Below, piece by piece: positions 34,402 to 42,958 of a stretch of DNA of 64,000 nucleotides (positions within the stretch are counted from its first letter, which is position 1; each line of letters begins with the position of its first letter). Both the position numbers and the translations under genes were made by a program. The notes beneath the pieces are model-generated. The model was not told the DNA's origin. It did no database searches and saw nothing but the letters and a program-made list of their open reading frames with translations. This DNA is from Hebobacterum sp964559435 (GTDB lineage: Bacteria; Armatimonadota; Hebobacteria; Hebobacterales; Hebobacteraceae), in assembly GCA_964559435.1 (NCBI GenBank), contig CAZLHI010000014.1, forward strand, positions 1 to 64,000. Reading direction: 5' to 3'.

Positions 34402-35064
34402 ATGTCCGATACCCTCATGGGCCAACCAGCCGGCGACACGGGGAGCGGCCTGTACCGCGTCTCGAGGGCCTTCCTGAAGGTTCTGTTCCGCCTCTACAAC
34501 CGCTGGGAGGTTTCCGGACAGGAACACGTCCCCGCCTCCGGCGGCGTGCTGCTATTCGCAAACCATACCAGCTATGCCGACCCGCCCATCGTCGGGGCGG
34601 CCTGTCCCCGGCCCGTCAACTTCATGGCGAAGGCCGAGCTCTTCCACCTACCTGTGCTCTCGGGCTTCATCAGCCGCACCCACGCCTTTCCGGTGCAGCG
34701 GGGCGCGGCCGACCAGCAGGCTCTACGGCGGGCGGTGCGCCTGCTCGACAGCGGAGAGGTATTCCTCATCTTCCCCGAGGGCACGCGCAGCCACGACGGT
34801 CGGCTGATGGATTTCGAACTCGGGACCGCATTCGTCGCCCTCGCTGCCGAGGCAGCAGTCGTGCCAGTGGCAATCGATGGCGCCGACCGATTGCTGCCCC
34901 CGGGGAAGCCCATGCTCCTTCCCGCCAAGCTCCGCGTCCGTTTCGGGCCGCCGGTGGACTTGTCTCGGCATCGCACCCAGCGCCGATCCCGAGACGTGTT
35001 GGGAAAGGTGTGTGAGGAGATGGCGGCGGCACTGCGGTCCCTGCTGCCCGAGCACCGCCGCTAA
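34402..35064 (+). CDS. plsC: 1-acyl-sn-glycerol-3-phosphate acyltransferase
   Basis: A 220-residue PlsC-type acyltransferase. The catalytic H-x4-D motif is NHTSYAD (H55, D60) and the substrate motif is FPEGTRS (124-130). Other family stretches are FMAKAELFHLPVLSGFI and VPVAIDGADRLLPPG. It acylates lysophosphatidate in membrane phospholipid synthesis. ATG 34402 is taken because the protein family starts here; the frame opens further upstream only as overlap with the MFS gene. Confidence 0.88.
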   Translation: MSDTLMGQPAGDTGSGLYRVSRAFLKVLFRLYNRWEVSGQEHVPASGGVLLFANHTSYADPPIVGAACPRPVNFMAKAELFHLPVLSGFISRTHAFPVQRGAADQQALRRAVRLLDSGEVFLIFPEGTRSHDGRLMDFELGTAFVALAAEAAVVPVAIDGADRLLPPGKPMLLPAKLRVRFGPPVDLSRHRTQRRSRDVLGKVCEEMAAALRSLLPEHRR

Positions 35065-35132
35065 CTGCCGGTTGTCGCTACTGATTGGAACCTGCCCCGG
35101 CGCTCGGGTGTCAAACCTCTGGAGGTGATCAT

Positions 35133-35999
35133 ATGTTGAACAACGGCCATCATGTAAACCGGCCCTCTCTGGTTCTGCTGCTGGTCGCAAGTGCAGTGCT
35201 CGGAGGTTTAGTTGCTGCTGGGGTCTCTGCTGGGTTGCAGCCCAGGCCGGCCGAGGCGGCCTCCGCGAATGTTCCCGCTCTACAGTCATCATTCATTGAA
35301 GTGGCCGAGCGGGTGTCGCCGGGCGTCGTCAACATCAACACCGAGAAGGAGATACGTCAGCAAGTCTGGGGCTTCGACATCTTCAACTTCAACCCATGGC
35401 GCGACCCGTGGCCCCCCTTCCGGCCGTACGAGCGCGTCCACAAGGTCACGAACTTGGGATCGGGCTTCATCATAACGCCCGACGGATTCGTCCTCACGAA
35501 CGCTCACGTAATCGGCCGGGCCGACACCATCAGCGTGACTATGGCGAATGGTCAAAGCTACGAGGCGCGCCTCGTCCAGTTGATCGCGGAGAAGGACCTC
35601 GCGGTCATCAAGATGGTTGATTGCCCCGAGAATCTGCCGACCGTTCGCCTCGGTGACGCCCACCAGGTCCGGGTTGGGTCATGGGCGATCGCGATCGGCA
35701 GCCCGTTTGGCTTCACTGAGACGGTTACAGTAGGCGTTATCAGTGCAAAGGGGCGGGTGGTGAGGCAGGCGAAGGGCCGCGAGGAGATGCGGGATCTCCT
35801 TCAGACCGATGCCGCCATCAACTTCGGCAACTCAGGCGGCCCGCTCGTGAACATCGAAGGCGAGGTCATCGGCATCAACCAGGCGATCTTCTCACCCCGC
35901 GGCACCGGCAACATCGGCATCGGCTTTGCCATTCCCGTGAACGCGGAGACGAAGGGGCTTATTGACCAGGCGGTCCGGTCGTCTCGGCGGAGGGTGTAG
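35133..35999 (+). CDS. HtrA/DegP-like serine protease without PDZ domain
   Basis: A 288-residue protein anchored by one N-terminal membrane helix (about 12-34) with a trypsin-like protease domain outside. The triad is complete: H125 (LTNAHVI), D155 (EKDLAVIK) and S234 (FGNSGGPLV). It ends at INTAETKG-like residues just after the protease domain (VNAETKGLIDQAVRSSRRRV), where HtrA proteins normally continue into one or two PDZ domains. No PDZ sequence lies in any frame downstream. GGAGGTGAT precedes ATG 35133, a very strong leader. An acidic/aromatic insert (WGFDIFNFNPWRDPWPPF) is typical of the LA loop. Confidence 0.88.
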   Translation: MLNNGHHVNRPSLVLLLVASAVLGGLVAAGVSAGLQPRPAEAASANVPALQSSFIEVAERVSPGVVNINTEKEIRQQVWGFDIFNFNPWRDPWPPFRPYERVHKVTNLGSGFIITPDGFVLTNAHVIGRADTISVTMANGQSYEARLVQLIAEKDLAVIKMVDCPENLPTVRLGDAHQVRVGSWAIAIGSPFGFTETVTVGVISAKGRVVRQAKGREEMRDLLQTDAAINFGNSGGPLVNIEGEVIGINQAIFSPRGTGNIGIGFAIPVNAETKGLIDQAVRSSRRRV

Positions 36000-36147
36000 G
36001 CTCGGCGTCAGCAGTACGCACCGGGACAGACACTCCCGGCATCCGCGCGAGGCAGGCTGTGCAGTCTCGGCAGGCGCGATTGGACGTGCAGAGCGCCCCG
36101 GTGACTTGCGCTTCGAGTGCGGCCGCCTTGAGGAGTTGAGCTCGCAT
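35959..36147 (-). CDS. Possible small Cys-containing protein
   Basis: A 62-residue reading frame whose ATG directly follows the TGA of the upstream methyltransferase gene (TGAATG), with AGAGG 10 nt before it, so reinitiation is possible. Four cysteines occur close together (CTSNRACRDCTAC). The 3' end overlaps the htrA-like gene by 41 nt on the opposite strand. No family is recognised; it could be spurious. Confidence 0.3.
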   Translation of the reverse strand: MRAQLLKAAALEAQVTGALCTSNRACRDCTACLARMPGVSVPVRTADAEPTPSAETTGPPGQ

Positions 36148-36708
36148 TCATAGCGCGCCTCTTGCCACAAAGAGCCCCAAGACCGCCACAAACGCAATCC
36201 AAGTCTTGTGCTCGTCGTTCTCCCACACCCATTTCCACTCGAACCGGCTGTTTCGAAGCCCTTCGATGTTCAGCTTCGCTGGCGTCAGCCGTGGGACGAT
36301 GCCTGGTACTCGTTGCTTGTACTCGTCAAACGCCTCTCCGTACATCCGCCTCAGGTAACCCTCTTCTTGCTTCACCGTCGGCACATAGACCGCGACTGCC
36401 AGCGCCAGGAAGATCGCAGCAAGCCGCCAGTCTCCAAGAATCACGAGAAACCCCACCGTGTTGAGCAAGCTCCCCAGGTAGAGCGGATTCCTCACGAACG
36501 CGTACGGCCCGCCCACGGTGAGCGTCTCGTCCTTGACCAGATGCCCGGCCGCCCACGTTCTCAAGGTCTCGCCCGCCACGATCAGGGGTACGCCCCACAG
36601 GTTCCACGCCGGCTTCCGCAGGATGATCGCCACGACGACGAACACGGGCGGCAGCCACACCCGCACCCGGTTGAGCCAGATCTCTTTCTTCGTCTTCGGG
36701 ATCAGCAC
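36148..36708 (-). CDS. Isoprenylcysteine carboxyl methyltransferase/PEMT-like membrane methyltransferase
   Basis: A 186-residue membrane protein with about four or five helices. It has the ICMT/PEMT family signature GGPYAFVRNPLYLGSL and the C-terminal AdoMet-binding EEGYLRRMYGEAFDEYKQRVPGIVPR. Bacterial members methylate lipids or small thiols or amines rather than prenylated proteins; the substrate here is unknown. GTG 36708 is preceded by GGGGAGAAG 8 nt upstream. Confidence 0.85.
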   Translation of the reverse strand: MLIPKTKKEIWLNRVRVWLPPVFVVVAIILRKPAWNLWGVPLIVAGETLRTWAAGHLVKDETLTVGGPYAFVRNPLYLGSLLNTVGFLVILGDWRLAAIFLALAVAVYVPTVKQEEGYLRRMYGEAFDEYKQRVPGIVPRLTPAKLNIEGLRNSRFEWKWVWENDEHKTWIAFVAVLGLFVARGAL

Positions 36709-36873
36709 GCCGCTAGCTTCTCCCCGGCCGGCCGCCGACCTCTCGGCCCTGCTTCCCTGCCGCGCGGCTGAAGAGAGTAGACTGGAGGGAAGGTTTCGGC
36801 GCCGCGCGCAGAATCGCAAGAGGGTGAGCCGCGCTCGGGCGCGGCTCTCAGTACGCGGCGCCAGGACCGCCCA

Positions 36874-37692
36874 TTGCTGAACACTGTTGTCTGCATCAAG
36901 CAGGTGCCCGATACGACGCAGGTCCGGATCGACCCCGAGACCAACACGCTGGTTCGCGAGGGAATCCCCGCCATCATCAACCCTTTCGACCTCTACGCTA
37001 TCGAGGCGGCCGCCCAGTTGAAGGACCGATACGGTGGCTCATGCACATTGCTGAGCATGGGACCGCCGCAGGCTGTGGAGGCGCTCCAGAAGGGGCTGTC
37101 GCTCGGAGCTGACAAGGGGGTTCTGCTCTCCGATCGAGCTTTGGTCGGATCGGATACTCTCGCCACTTCGGCCGCTCTCGCTGCGGCAGTTCGCGTCCTC
37201 AACCGTGAGCAGACGGTCGACCTGGTCCTCTGCGGCAAGCAGACCATTGACGGCGATACTGCGCAGGTCGGCCCCGGCATCGCTACACGCCTGGGGTTTG
37301 CCCAGATCACGTACGTCGGGAAGATCGAGGAGATCGACCTGGATGCGCGCCGAATCCGCGCTGGCCGCATCCTGGAGGGGGCGGAGGAGGTCGTCGAGGC
37401 GCCGCTGCCAGCCTTGCTGACTGTGCTGAACGACATAGGAGAGCCTCGCTATGGCTCTTTACCCGCGGTGATAAGAGGGCTGCGCGCGAAGATACCGGTT
37501 TGGGGCATCGAGCAGGCGGAACTCGACGCGAGCGAGGTCGGCCTGGCCGGTTCACCCACGCAGGTCCGCCGGGTATTCGCCCCGCCCCAGCGAGAGAGAG
37601 GCGACATCCTCTCTGGGGAGGATGGCAACCCCGATCGCGCCGCCAATCTCTTGCTCGACCGTCTCCTGGCGGCGGGTGTTCTGGAGAAGTAG
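36874..37692 (+). CDS. etfB: Electron transfer flavoprotein beta subunit (FixA-type)
   Basis: A 272-residue EtfB/FixA homologue. The start VVCIKQVPDTTQVRIDPETNTLVREG and the AMP/FAD-binding segment CGKQTIDGDTAQVGPGIA are diagnostic. It forms a heterodimer with EtfA and takes electrons from dehydrogenases. As first gene of an etfB-etfA-fixC-fixX run, it probably belongs to a FixABCX-type electron-bifurcating complex that oxidises NADH while reducing quinone and ferredoxin. The start is TTG 36874 with AGGA upstream. Confidence 0.93.
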   Translation: MLNTVVCIKQVPDTTQVRIDPETNTLVREGIPAIINPFDLYAIEAAAQLKDRYGGSCTLLSMGPPQAVEALQKGLSLGADKGVLLSDRALVGSDTLATSAALAAAVRVLNREQTVDLVLCGKQTIDGDTAQVGPGIATRLGFAQITYVGKIEEIDLDARRIRAGRILEGAEEVVEAPLPALLTVLNDIGEPRYGSLPAVIRGLRAKIPVWGIEQAELDASEVGLAGSPTQVRRVFAPPQRERGDILSGEDGNPDRAANLLLDRLLAAGVLEK

Positions 37693-37698
37693 CCTGGT

Positions 37699-38976
37699 AT
37701 GGCCGGATCATCCCGCAAACCACGCGCTCTCGCCGAAGTCATCCGTGGTGCCTGCATCGGCTGCGAGCAGTGTGTCGCCGTTTGCCCCGCGGACGCGATC
37801 ACCATGGACGACGAGCGGATCGCAGTGGTCGACGCGGACGCGTGTGTGGGATGCAAGAAGTGTGTGCCCGCTTGTCCGACATCGGCGATCTCAATGGTGG
37901 GCGAGGCGCCAGACGAAGCAGAGGAGAGCCAGTTGGCGCCCGGACCTGCCAGCGCAGAGCCGCGCTCCCTCCCCGAGGTATGGGTGTTCGTGGAGCACAC
38001 GGACGGTCGGCCTGCAGCCGTTTCCTGGGAGTTGCTCGGCAAGGCGCGGGAGCTGGCCGCCCCGCTGCGAGGCATCGTGTGTGCTGTGGTGCTGGGCCGT
38101 CAGACCGAGCCCCTGGTCCGCGAGTCCGTGGCCTATGGAGCGGACAAGGTCTATGTGGTCGACGACCCCGCCCTGTCGCACTACCGCACCCAGCCCTACC
38201 TTCACGGAATGGCTCGCCTCGTCGAGAAGCACCAGCCTGAGATCCTGCTGCTGGGCGCGACTACGATGGGCCGCGATCTGGCGGGCGCGGTCGCCACTAG
38301 GCTTGGAACAGGCCTCACGGCCGACTGCACTGGACTATCCATCGATCCAGAGACGAAACTACTGGAGCAGACGCGCCCCGCCTACGGGGGAAACATCATG
38401 GCCAGTATCCTCTGCGAGACGCGGCGCCCGCAAATGGCGACCGTTCGGCCTCGCGTCATGCCGATGCCGCCGCGCGATGAGTCGAGAACGGGAGAGACCG
38501 TTCGGGAGGAGCTGGGTCTGGCCGAAGGCGACATTGCAGTGCGCATGCTGGAGTACGCTCGCCAGGACGACGCCTCGATCGTCCGCATCGAAGACGCCGG
38601 CGTCCTGGTCTCGGGTGGGCGCGGCCTGGGCGGCCCCGAGGGCTTCAAGGTGCTGGCCGAGCTTGCTCAGGCGCTTGGCGGCGCGGTCTCAGGCTCCAGG
38701 GCCGCCGTCGATCAGGGATGGATAGACCACTCACGGCAGGTCGGGCAAACCGGCAAGACGGTGCGCCCGAAGCTGTACATTGCATGCGGCATCTCGGGTG
38801 CGATCCAGCATCTGGTAGGGATGGAGACCGCCGACGTCATTGTAGCGATAAACCGTGATCCGGAGGCGCCGATCTTCGGTGTTGCGACGTACGGCATTGT
38901 GGGCGACGTTAATGACATCGTGCCGGCCCTGACGCGGGCGGCGCGGGCGCGACTGTCCCAGCGGGGAGACGGCTGA
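37699..38976 (+). CDS. etfA: Electron transfer flavoprotein alpha subunit with N-terminal two-cluster ferredoxin domain (FixB-type)
   Basis: A 425-residue fusion. Residues 10-70 carry two C-x2-C-x2-C-x3-C motifs followed by Pro (C19, C22, C25, C29 and C49, C52, C55, C59), a 2[4Fe-4S] ferredoxin domain. The rest is EtfA, with the FAD-binding C-terminal domain (PRASRA-type region RGLGGPEGFKVLAELAQALGG, then AVDQGWIDHSRQVGQTGKTVRPKLYIACGISGAIQH). The ferredoxin domain gives the complex an extra electron route. It starts 6 nt after etfB and overlaps the next gene by one base (TGATG). Confidence 0.94.
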   Translation: MAGSSRKPRALAEVIRGACIGCEQCVAVCPADAITMDDERIAVVDADACVGCKKCVPACPTSAISMVGEAPDEAEESQLAPGPASAEPRSLPEVWVFVEHTDGRPAAVSWELLGKARELAAPLRGIVCAVVLGRQTEPLVRESVAYGADKVYVVDDPALSHYRTQPYLHGMARLVEKHQPEILLLGATTMGRDLAGAVATRLGTGLTADCTGLSIDPETKLLEQTRPAYGGNIMASILCETRRPQMATVRPRVMPMPPRDESRTGETVREELGLAEGDIAVRMLEYARQDDASIVRIEDAGVLVSGGRGLGGPEGFKVLAELAQALGGAVSGSRAAVDQGWIDHSRQVGQTGKTVRPKLYIACGISGAIQHLVGMETADVIVAINRDPEAPIFGVATYGIVGDVNDIVPALTRAARARLSQRGDG

Positions 38977-40280
38977 TGAGCGGCCGGGGCGAGAAGTTCG
39001 ATGTGGTCGTCGTGGGGGCCGGTCCTGCTGGGCTGTCCGCTGCCTACATCCTCGCCAAGGCCGGGGCGAACGTCGCCGTCATAGAGCGCGGCGACTTCCC
39101 CGGGTCGAAGAATGTGATGGGCGGCGTGCTCTATCGCCAGCCCACGGAGGAGGTCTTCCCTGGCTTCTGGCGGGAGGCCCCGCTCGAACGCCACATCGTC
39201 GAGACGCAGGCCTGGGTGCTCACGGAGAGGGCCGCCTTCAAGGCCGCGCATCGTCACGAAGCCTTCGACCGGGAGCCGTACAACGCTTTCACCGTCTTTC
39301 GAGCGCGCTTCGACAAGTGGATGGCCCAGCAGGTCCGCGAGGCAGGCGCCCTGATCATCCCGGAAACGGTCGTCGAGTCGGCGATAATGGAAGACGGGAA
39401 GGTCATCGGCGTTCGGACCGGCCGCCCGGACGGCGACCTCTACGCTGATGTTGTGATTGCGGCCGACGGTGCGAACTCGCTTCTTGCCCAGGACGTTGGC
39501 CTCCGTGACGAGATACCGCCGAGCGAGGCCGCGCTGGCCGTGAAGGAGGTCATCGCCCTGCCACGCGAAGTGGTCGAGGACCGCTTCGGCCTGACGGGGA
39601 GGCAGGGGGCCACGATAGAGCTCTACGCCGATGCGAGCTGGGGTATGGTGGGAACGGCCTGGATCTACACCAACCTCGACTCGCTCTCCATCGGAGTGGG
39701 CGCGCTCATCTCCCAGCTCGTCGAGCGCGGGATCCAGCCCAACGATCTGCTGGAGCACTTCAAGTCCCATCCCATGGTTGCGCCGCTCTTGGAGGGCGGG
39801 GAGACCCGGGAGTACCTCGCCCACCTCATCCCCGAGGGCGGCCTGAGGGGCATGCCGAAACTCTCCACTGACGGCATGGTCGTCGTGGGCGACGCCGCCA
39901 TGTTCATCAACTCCATGCACCGCGAGGGTTCCAACCTGGCCATGATGTCCGGCAAACTTGCGGCCGAGACTATTCTGCGCGCCCGAGAGAGCAGTGACTT
40001 CTCTGGGAGGTCGCTCGCTCATTATGAGAAGCTGGTGCGGGAAAGCCCCATCTACAAGGATCTCCACAAGTATCGCAACATGAGCCGCTTCTTCGAAAGC
40101 CATCCCGAGTTCTTCACGCTCTATCCGGACCTGCTCAACGAGGCCGCTCGCGAGATGCTGACCGTTGATCGGGAAACGAAGCGGGCCAAGCAGCGGAAGA
40201 TCTTCTGGTCGGCCCTGAAGCGCCGCCCCCCCTGGCGAATGGCGCTGGACTTCTTCAGGGCTTGGAGGTCGGTTGCGTGA
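38976..40280 (+). CDS. fixC: FixC-like flavoprotein (ETF:quinone oxidoreductase family)
   Basis: A 434-residue FAD-dependent oxidoreductase of the FixC/ETF-QO family. The dinucleotide-binding fold opens FDVVVVGAGPAGLSAAYILAKAG, with the downstream FAD contact GDAAMFINSMHREGSNLAMMSG. In FixABCX complexes this subunit passes electrons from the ETF to quinone. The ATG overlaps the etfA stop (TGATG). Its stop overlaps the fixX-like start. Confidence 0.92.
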   Translation: MSGRGEKFDVVVVGAGPAGLSAAYILAKAGANVAVIERGDFPGSKNVMGGVLYRQPTEEVFPGFWREAPLERHIVETQAWVLTERAAFKAAHRHEAFDREPYNAFTVFRARFDKWMAQQVREAGALIIPETVVESAIMEDGKVIGVRTGRPDGDLYADVVIAADGANSLLAQDVGLRDEIPPSEAALAVKEVIALPREVVEDRFGLTGRQGATIELYADASWGMVGTAWIYTNLDSLSIGVGALISQLVERGIQPNDLLEHFKSHPMVAPLLEGGETREYLAHLIPEGGLRGMPKLSTDGMVVVGDAAMFINSMHREGSNLAMMSGKLAAETILRARESSDFSGRSLAHYEKLVRESPIYKDLHKYRNMSRFFESHPEFFTLYPDLLNEAAREMLTVDRETKRAKQRKIFWSALKRRPPWRMALDFFRAWRSVA

Positions 40281-40561
40281 AGAAGCTGACTCTCGAACAG
40301 AAGCTCTACCTCAACGGCTTTCGGCCGGACAACGAATCCCATCTCAACATTAAGGACCCGGCGAAGTGCCGCGAGTGCAAGCTCAAGCAGTGCACCTACA
40401 TCTGCCCGGTGAACACGTATCGCTGGGAGAACGGCGAGATCACGGTGTTCTTCGAGGGATGTGTCGAATGCGGGGCCTGCCGGATCGCCTGTGCCGAATG
40501 CGGCAATCTGGAATGGCGCTACCCCCGGGGCGGCTTCGGCGTCAACTATCGCAATGGTTGA
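40277..40561 (+). CDS. fixX: FixX-like ferredoxin
   Basis: A 94-residue ferredoxin-like protein of the FixX/ETF-QO C-terminal type. Cysteines are at 31, 34, 39, 43 and 62, 65, 68, 72 (CRECKLKQCTYIC and CVECGACRIAC). It completes the etfB-etfA-fixC-fixX operon and should exchange electrons with the FixC-like flavoprotein. GTG 40277 overlaps the fixC-like TGA (GTGA) and follows GGAGG by 8 nt. Confidence 0.92.
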   Translation: MKKLTLEQKLYLNGFRPDNESHLNIKDPAKCRECKLKQCTYICPVNTYRWENGEITVFFEGCVECGACRIACAECGNLEWRYPRGGFGVNYRNG

Positions 40562-40650
40562 GTTCCTACGGCTGACTCAGCTTGCCCTTCTCCGGTCGGC
40601 CACCGCGCCCGAGGCGAGGGTTGGCGCGCCATGGATAGGAAATCGCTCCT

Positions 40651-41844
40651 CTAGATTGCATCGGCCGCCCGCACAATCGCCCGGAGCCGCTTCCTAAGCT
40701 GAGCGGCTGTCGTCTGTGGCCGGATATCGATGAACACGGTTCGCCTGAGGATCTGTAGGGTCCGAGGGCACATGTCCGGGTCGTACCGCGCCTTCGATAA
40801 CTTGTTCTCGGGCCGCTTGAAGGCGTTGAGCGCAGGATGGTAGGAGCCGCTCTTGCCCATGATCGCTTCCCAGTTGGAGTAGACGTGTCGCCCGCTGTCG
40901 ATCGGCGTCCAGGAGTGCTGTCCCTCCTGGGCGAGCCGCTCCATGAACGCGCGCGCCTGCCCCTCGTCTTTGAATCGCAGGCCCGCAATCGTGCTGCAAT
41001 CGCCCTCGGGGTCGTTGTGCTTGATCGACCGGAGCCTCGGGTGTTCGGCAACGGCCCGCATGATGCGCGGCTTCTGCGCCCGCGTCCTGCGAAGGAGTCG
41101 GTTGATCTTCCGTAGCTGCACCCGCAGCATGGCCCCCTGAATCTCGCTCGCCCGATAGTTCCAGCCCGCGAACACCGGCAGGGTGAAAGGCTTTCCATGC
41201 GGCCAGAAGGCCAGCCCCCCATCGTGGTGCATCAACGCCCGCATGAATACCTCATCATCGTTCGTCACCACCGCCCCTCCCTCGCCGGCGGTGATGTTCT
41301 TGAAGTAGTTGAAGCTGTACGCGCCCACGTGCCCGATCGTCCCCAGCCACCGGCCCCGGTACTTCCCCCCAAATGCCTGAGCCGCATCCTCCAGCACCCC
41401 GATATTGCGTTTTCGGGCGATCCGCATGATCGCATTCATGTTCGCCGGCAGGCCGACCATGTGCACCGGCATGATCACCTTCGTCCGCCGGGAGATCTTC
41501 GCCTCCACATCTTTCGGATCGAGCGTCAACGACTCGTCCACCTCCGCGATCACCGGTAGCGCCCCCAGCGTCAGTGGCGCCAGCGGACTCGCGATGAAGG
41601 TATAGGCCGGCACAATGACTTCATCCCCCGGCCCGATCCCCATTCCCGCCAGCGCGCATACCAGCGCCGCGGTTCCGCTCGTCACGAGTAGCGAATGCTC
41701 GACCCCGAGCTTCCTGGCGAGCTCTCGCTCGAACTTCGCGCACTCGTTTGGGTGCCCGGCCTTTGGGTCGCCGTAGCGAAACAGCTCACCGCTCTCGATC
41801 ACCCGTGCCGCAGCCTTGGCCTCATCGCGTCCAATCTCAAGCAT
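40651..41844 (-). CDS. DegT/DnrJ/EryC1/StrS family aminotransferase
   Basis: A 397-residue PLP-dependent sugar aminotransferase-like protein. The PLP lysine is K182 in SFNYFKNITAGEGG, the cofactor site includes VTSGTAAL and VLEDAAQAFGG, and the substrate region has GWNYRASEIQGAM. Such enzymes aminate nucleotide-linked keto sugars for surface glycans or natural products; a specific sugar is not indicated. GGAGG lies 11 nt before ATG 41844. It is divergent from uppP. Confidence 0.9.
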   Translation of the reverse strand: MLEIGRDEAKAAARVIESGELFRYGDPKAGHPNECAKFERELARKLGVEHSLLVTSGTAALVCALAGMGIGPGDEVIVPAYTFIASPLAPLTLGALPVIAEVDESLTLDPKDVEAKISRRTKVIMPVHMVGLPANMNAIMRIARKRNIGVLEDAAQAFGGKYRGRWLGTIGHVGAYSFNYFKNITAGEGGAVVTNDDEVFMRALMHHDGGLAFWPHGKPFTLPVFAGWNYRASEIQGAMLRVQLRKINRLLRRTRAQKPRIMRAVAEHPRLRSIKHNDPEGDCSTIAGLRFKDEGQARAFMERLAQEGQHSWTPIDSGRHVYSNWEAIMGKSGSYHPALNAFKRPENKLSKARYDPDMCPRTLQILRRTVFIDIRPQTTAAQLRKRLRAIVRAADAI

Positions 41845-42051
41845 CCCGAGAACACCTCCGAGAGGTTTCTGGCCAGTTCAGCGCCGATGTCAGGCATCCT
41901 GCAGTCGCCAGTTCATGTGAGGAGCGCGGGAGCGGGTGCGCCATTGAGCTTCGTGCTCCTCACGACCTCCGTCGAGTCGGGCGGCCGGCAGGAACGGCTA
42001 ACTGCCCAACGAACAACACGACAGCCGAGCCAGCAATTGATCGGAGCTTCG

Positions 42052-42891
42052 ATGCAGCTACTGCAGGCGGCCGTGCTCGGGGTGCTCCAAGGGCTGACAG
42101 AGTTTCTGCCGGTCAGCAGCTCTGGGCATCTGATACTCGCACGCCAGTTCTTCGGCTGGGAACTGCTGGCCGACGCCCACTGGAACACCATCTTCGACCT
42201 GTCGGTCCACGCCGGCACCTTCGCCGGCCTCCTCCTCTACTTCTGGTCCGACGTCGTCCGCTTGGTGGGCGCTTTCTTCGCCACGTTCCGGCACGGGATC
42301 GCCGGTGTCCCAGAGCGGCGCCTTGCGTGGATCATCGCCCTGGCCACCATCCCGGCCGCCCTCGCTGGTATCCTCGGCGAGGAGGTCATCGAAGCCCATC
42401 TCCGCGACGTGCCGATGGTCATCGCCGCTCTTCTCATCGTCTTCGGGCTCATCCTTTGGGTCGCTGAATGGCGCGGCCGCAAGACCCGAGACCTCAAGGA
42501 AACAGGGTGGACCGACGGAATCCTCATCGGTCTCGCCCAGGCGCTCGCCCTCGCCCCTGGGGTCTCCCGCTGCGGCATCACCATCACGGCTGGCCTCGGC
42601 TTCGGTATGACCCGCGAGACAGCCGCCCGCTACTCCTTCCTTCTCTCCATCCCGATCATCGGCGGCGCCGCCCTCTACGGCCTGCACAGCGTCATCGGCG
42701 ATCTCGCCGCCCTCCCCTCGGGCTCCCTCGCCACGTTCGGTGTCGGCTTTGTCTCCGCTGCTCTATCAGGCTACCTTTGCATCCGCTACTTCCTTCGCTA
42801 TCTTCAGAGGCACGCCCTTGCGCCGTTGGTCGTCTACCGCGTCGCGCTGGGTGCGTTCGTGTTGGTCTGGTTTGGGTTCCTGAGAGGGTAG
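42052..42891 (+). CDS. uppP: Undecaprenyl-diphosphate phosphatase
   Basis: A 279-residue integral membrane phosphatase of the BacA/UppP family. Motif 1 is LTEFLPVSSSGH (15-26) with E17 and motif 2 is PGVSRCG (169-175); these hold the catalytic residues. It recycles the lipid carrier for peptidoglycan and surface glycans and can raise bacitracin resistance. ATG 42052 follows CGGAG by 6 nt. Confidence 0.95.
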   Translation: MQLLQAAVLGVLQGLTEFLPVSSSGHLILARQFFGWELLADAHWNTIFDLSVHAGTFAGLLLYFWSDVVRLVGAFFATFRHGIAGVPERRLAWIIALATIPAALAGILGEEVIEAHLRDVPMVIAALLIVFGLILWVAEWRGRKTRDLKETGWTDGILIGLAQALALAPGVSRCGITITAGLGFGMTRETAARYSFLLSIPIIGGAALYGLHSVIGDLAALPSGSLATFGVGFVSAALSGYLCIRYFLRYLQRHALAPLVVYRVALGAFVLVWFGFLRG

Positions 42892-42958
42892 GGGGGACGG
42901 GCTGCTGGCCCCGGTCTCTCGCGCGCAGCGGCCGGTCCGTCAGCGCTGGAGCAGGCGC

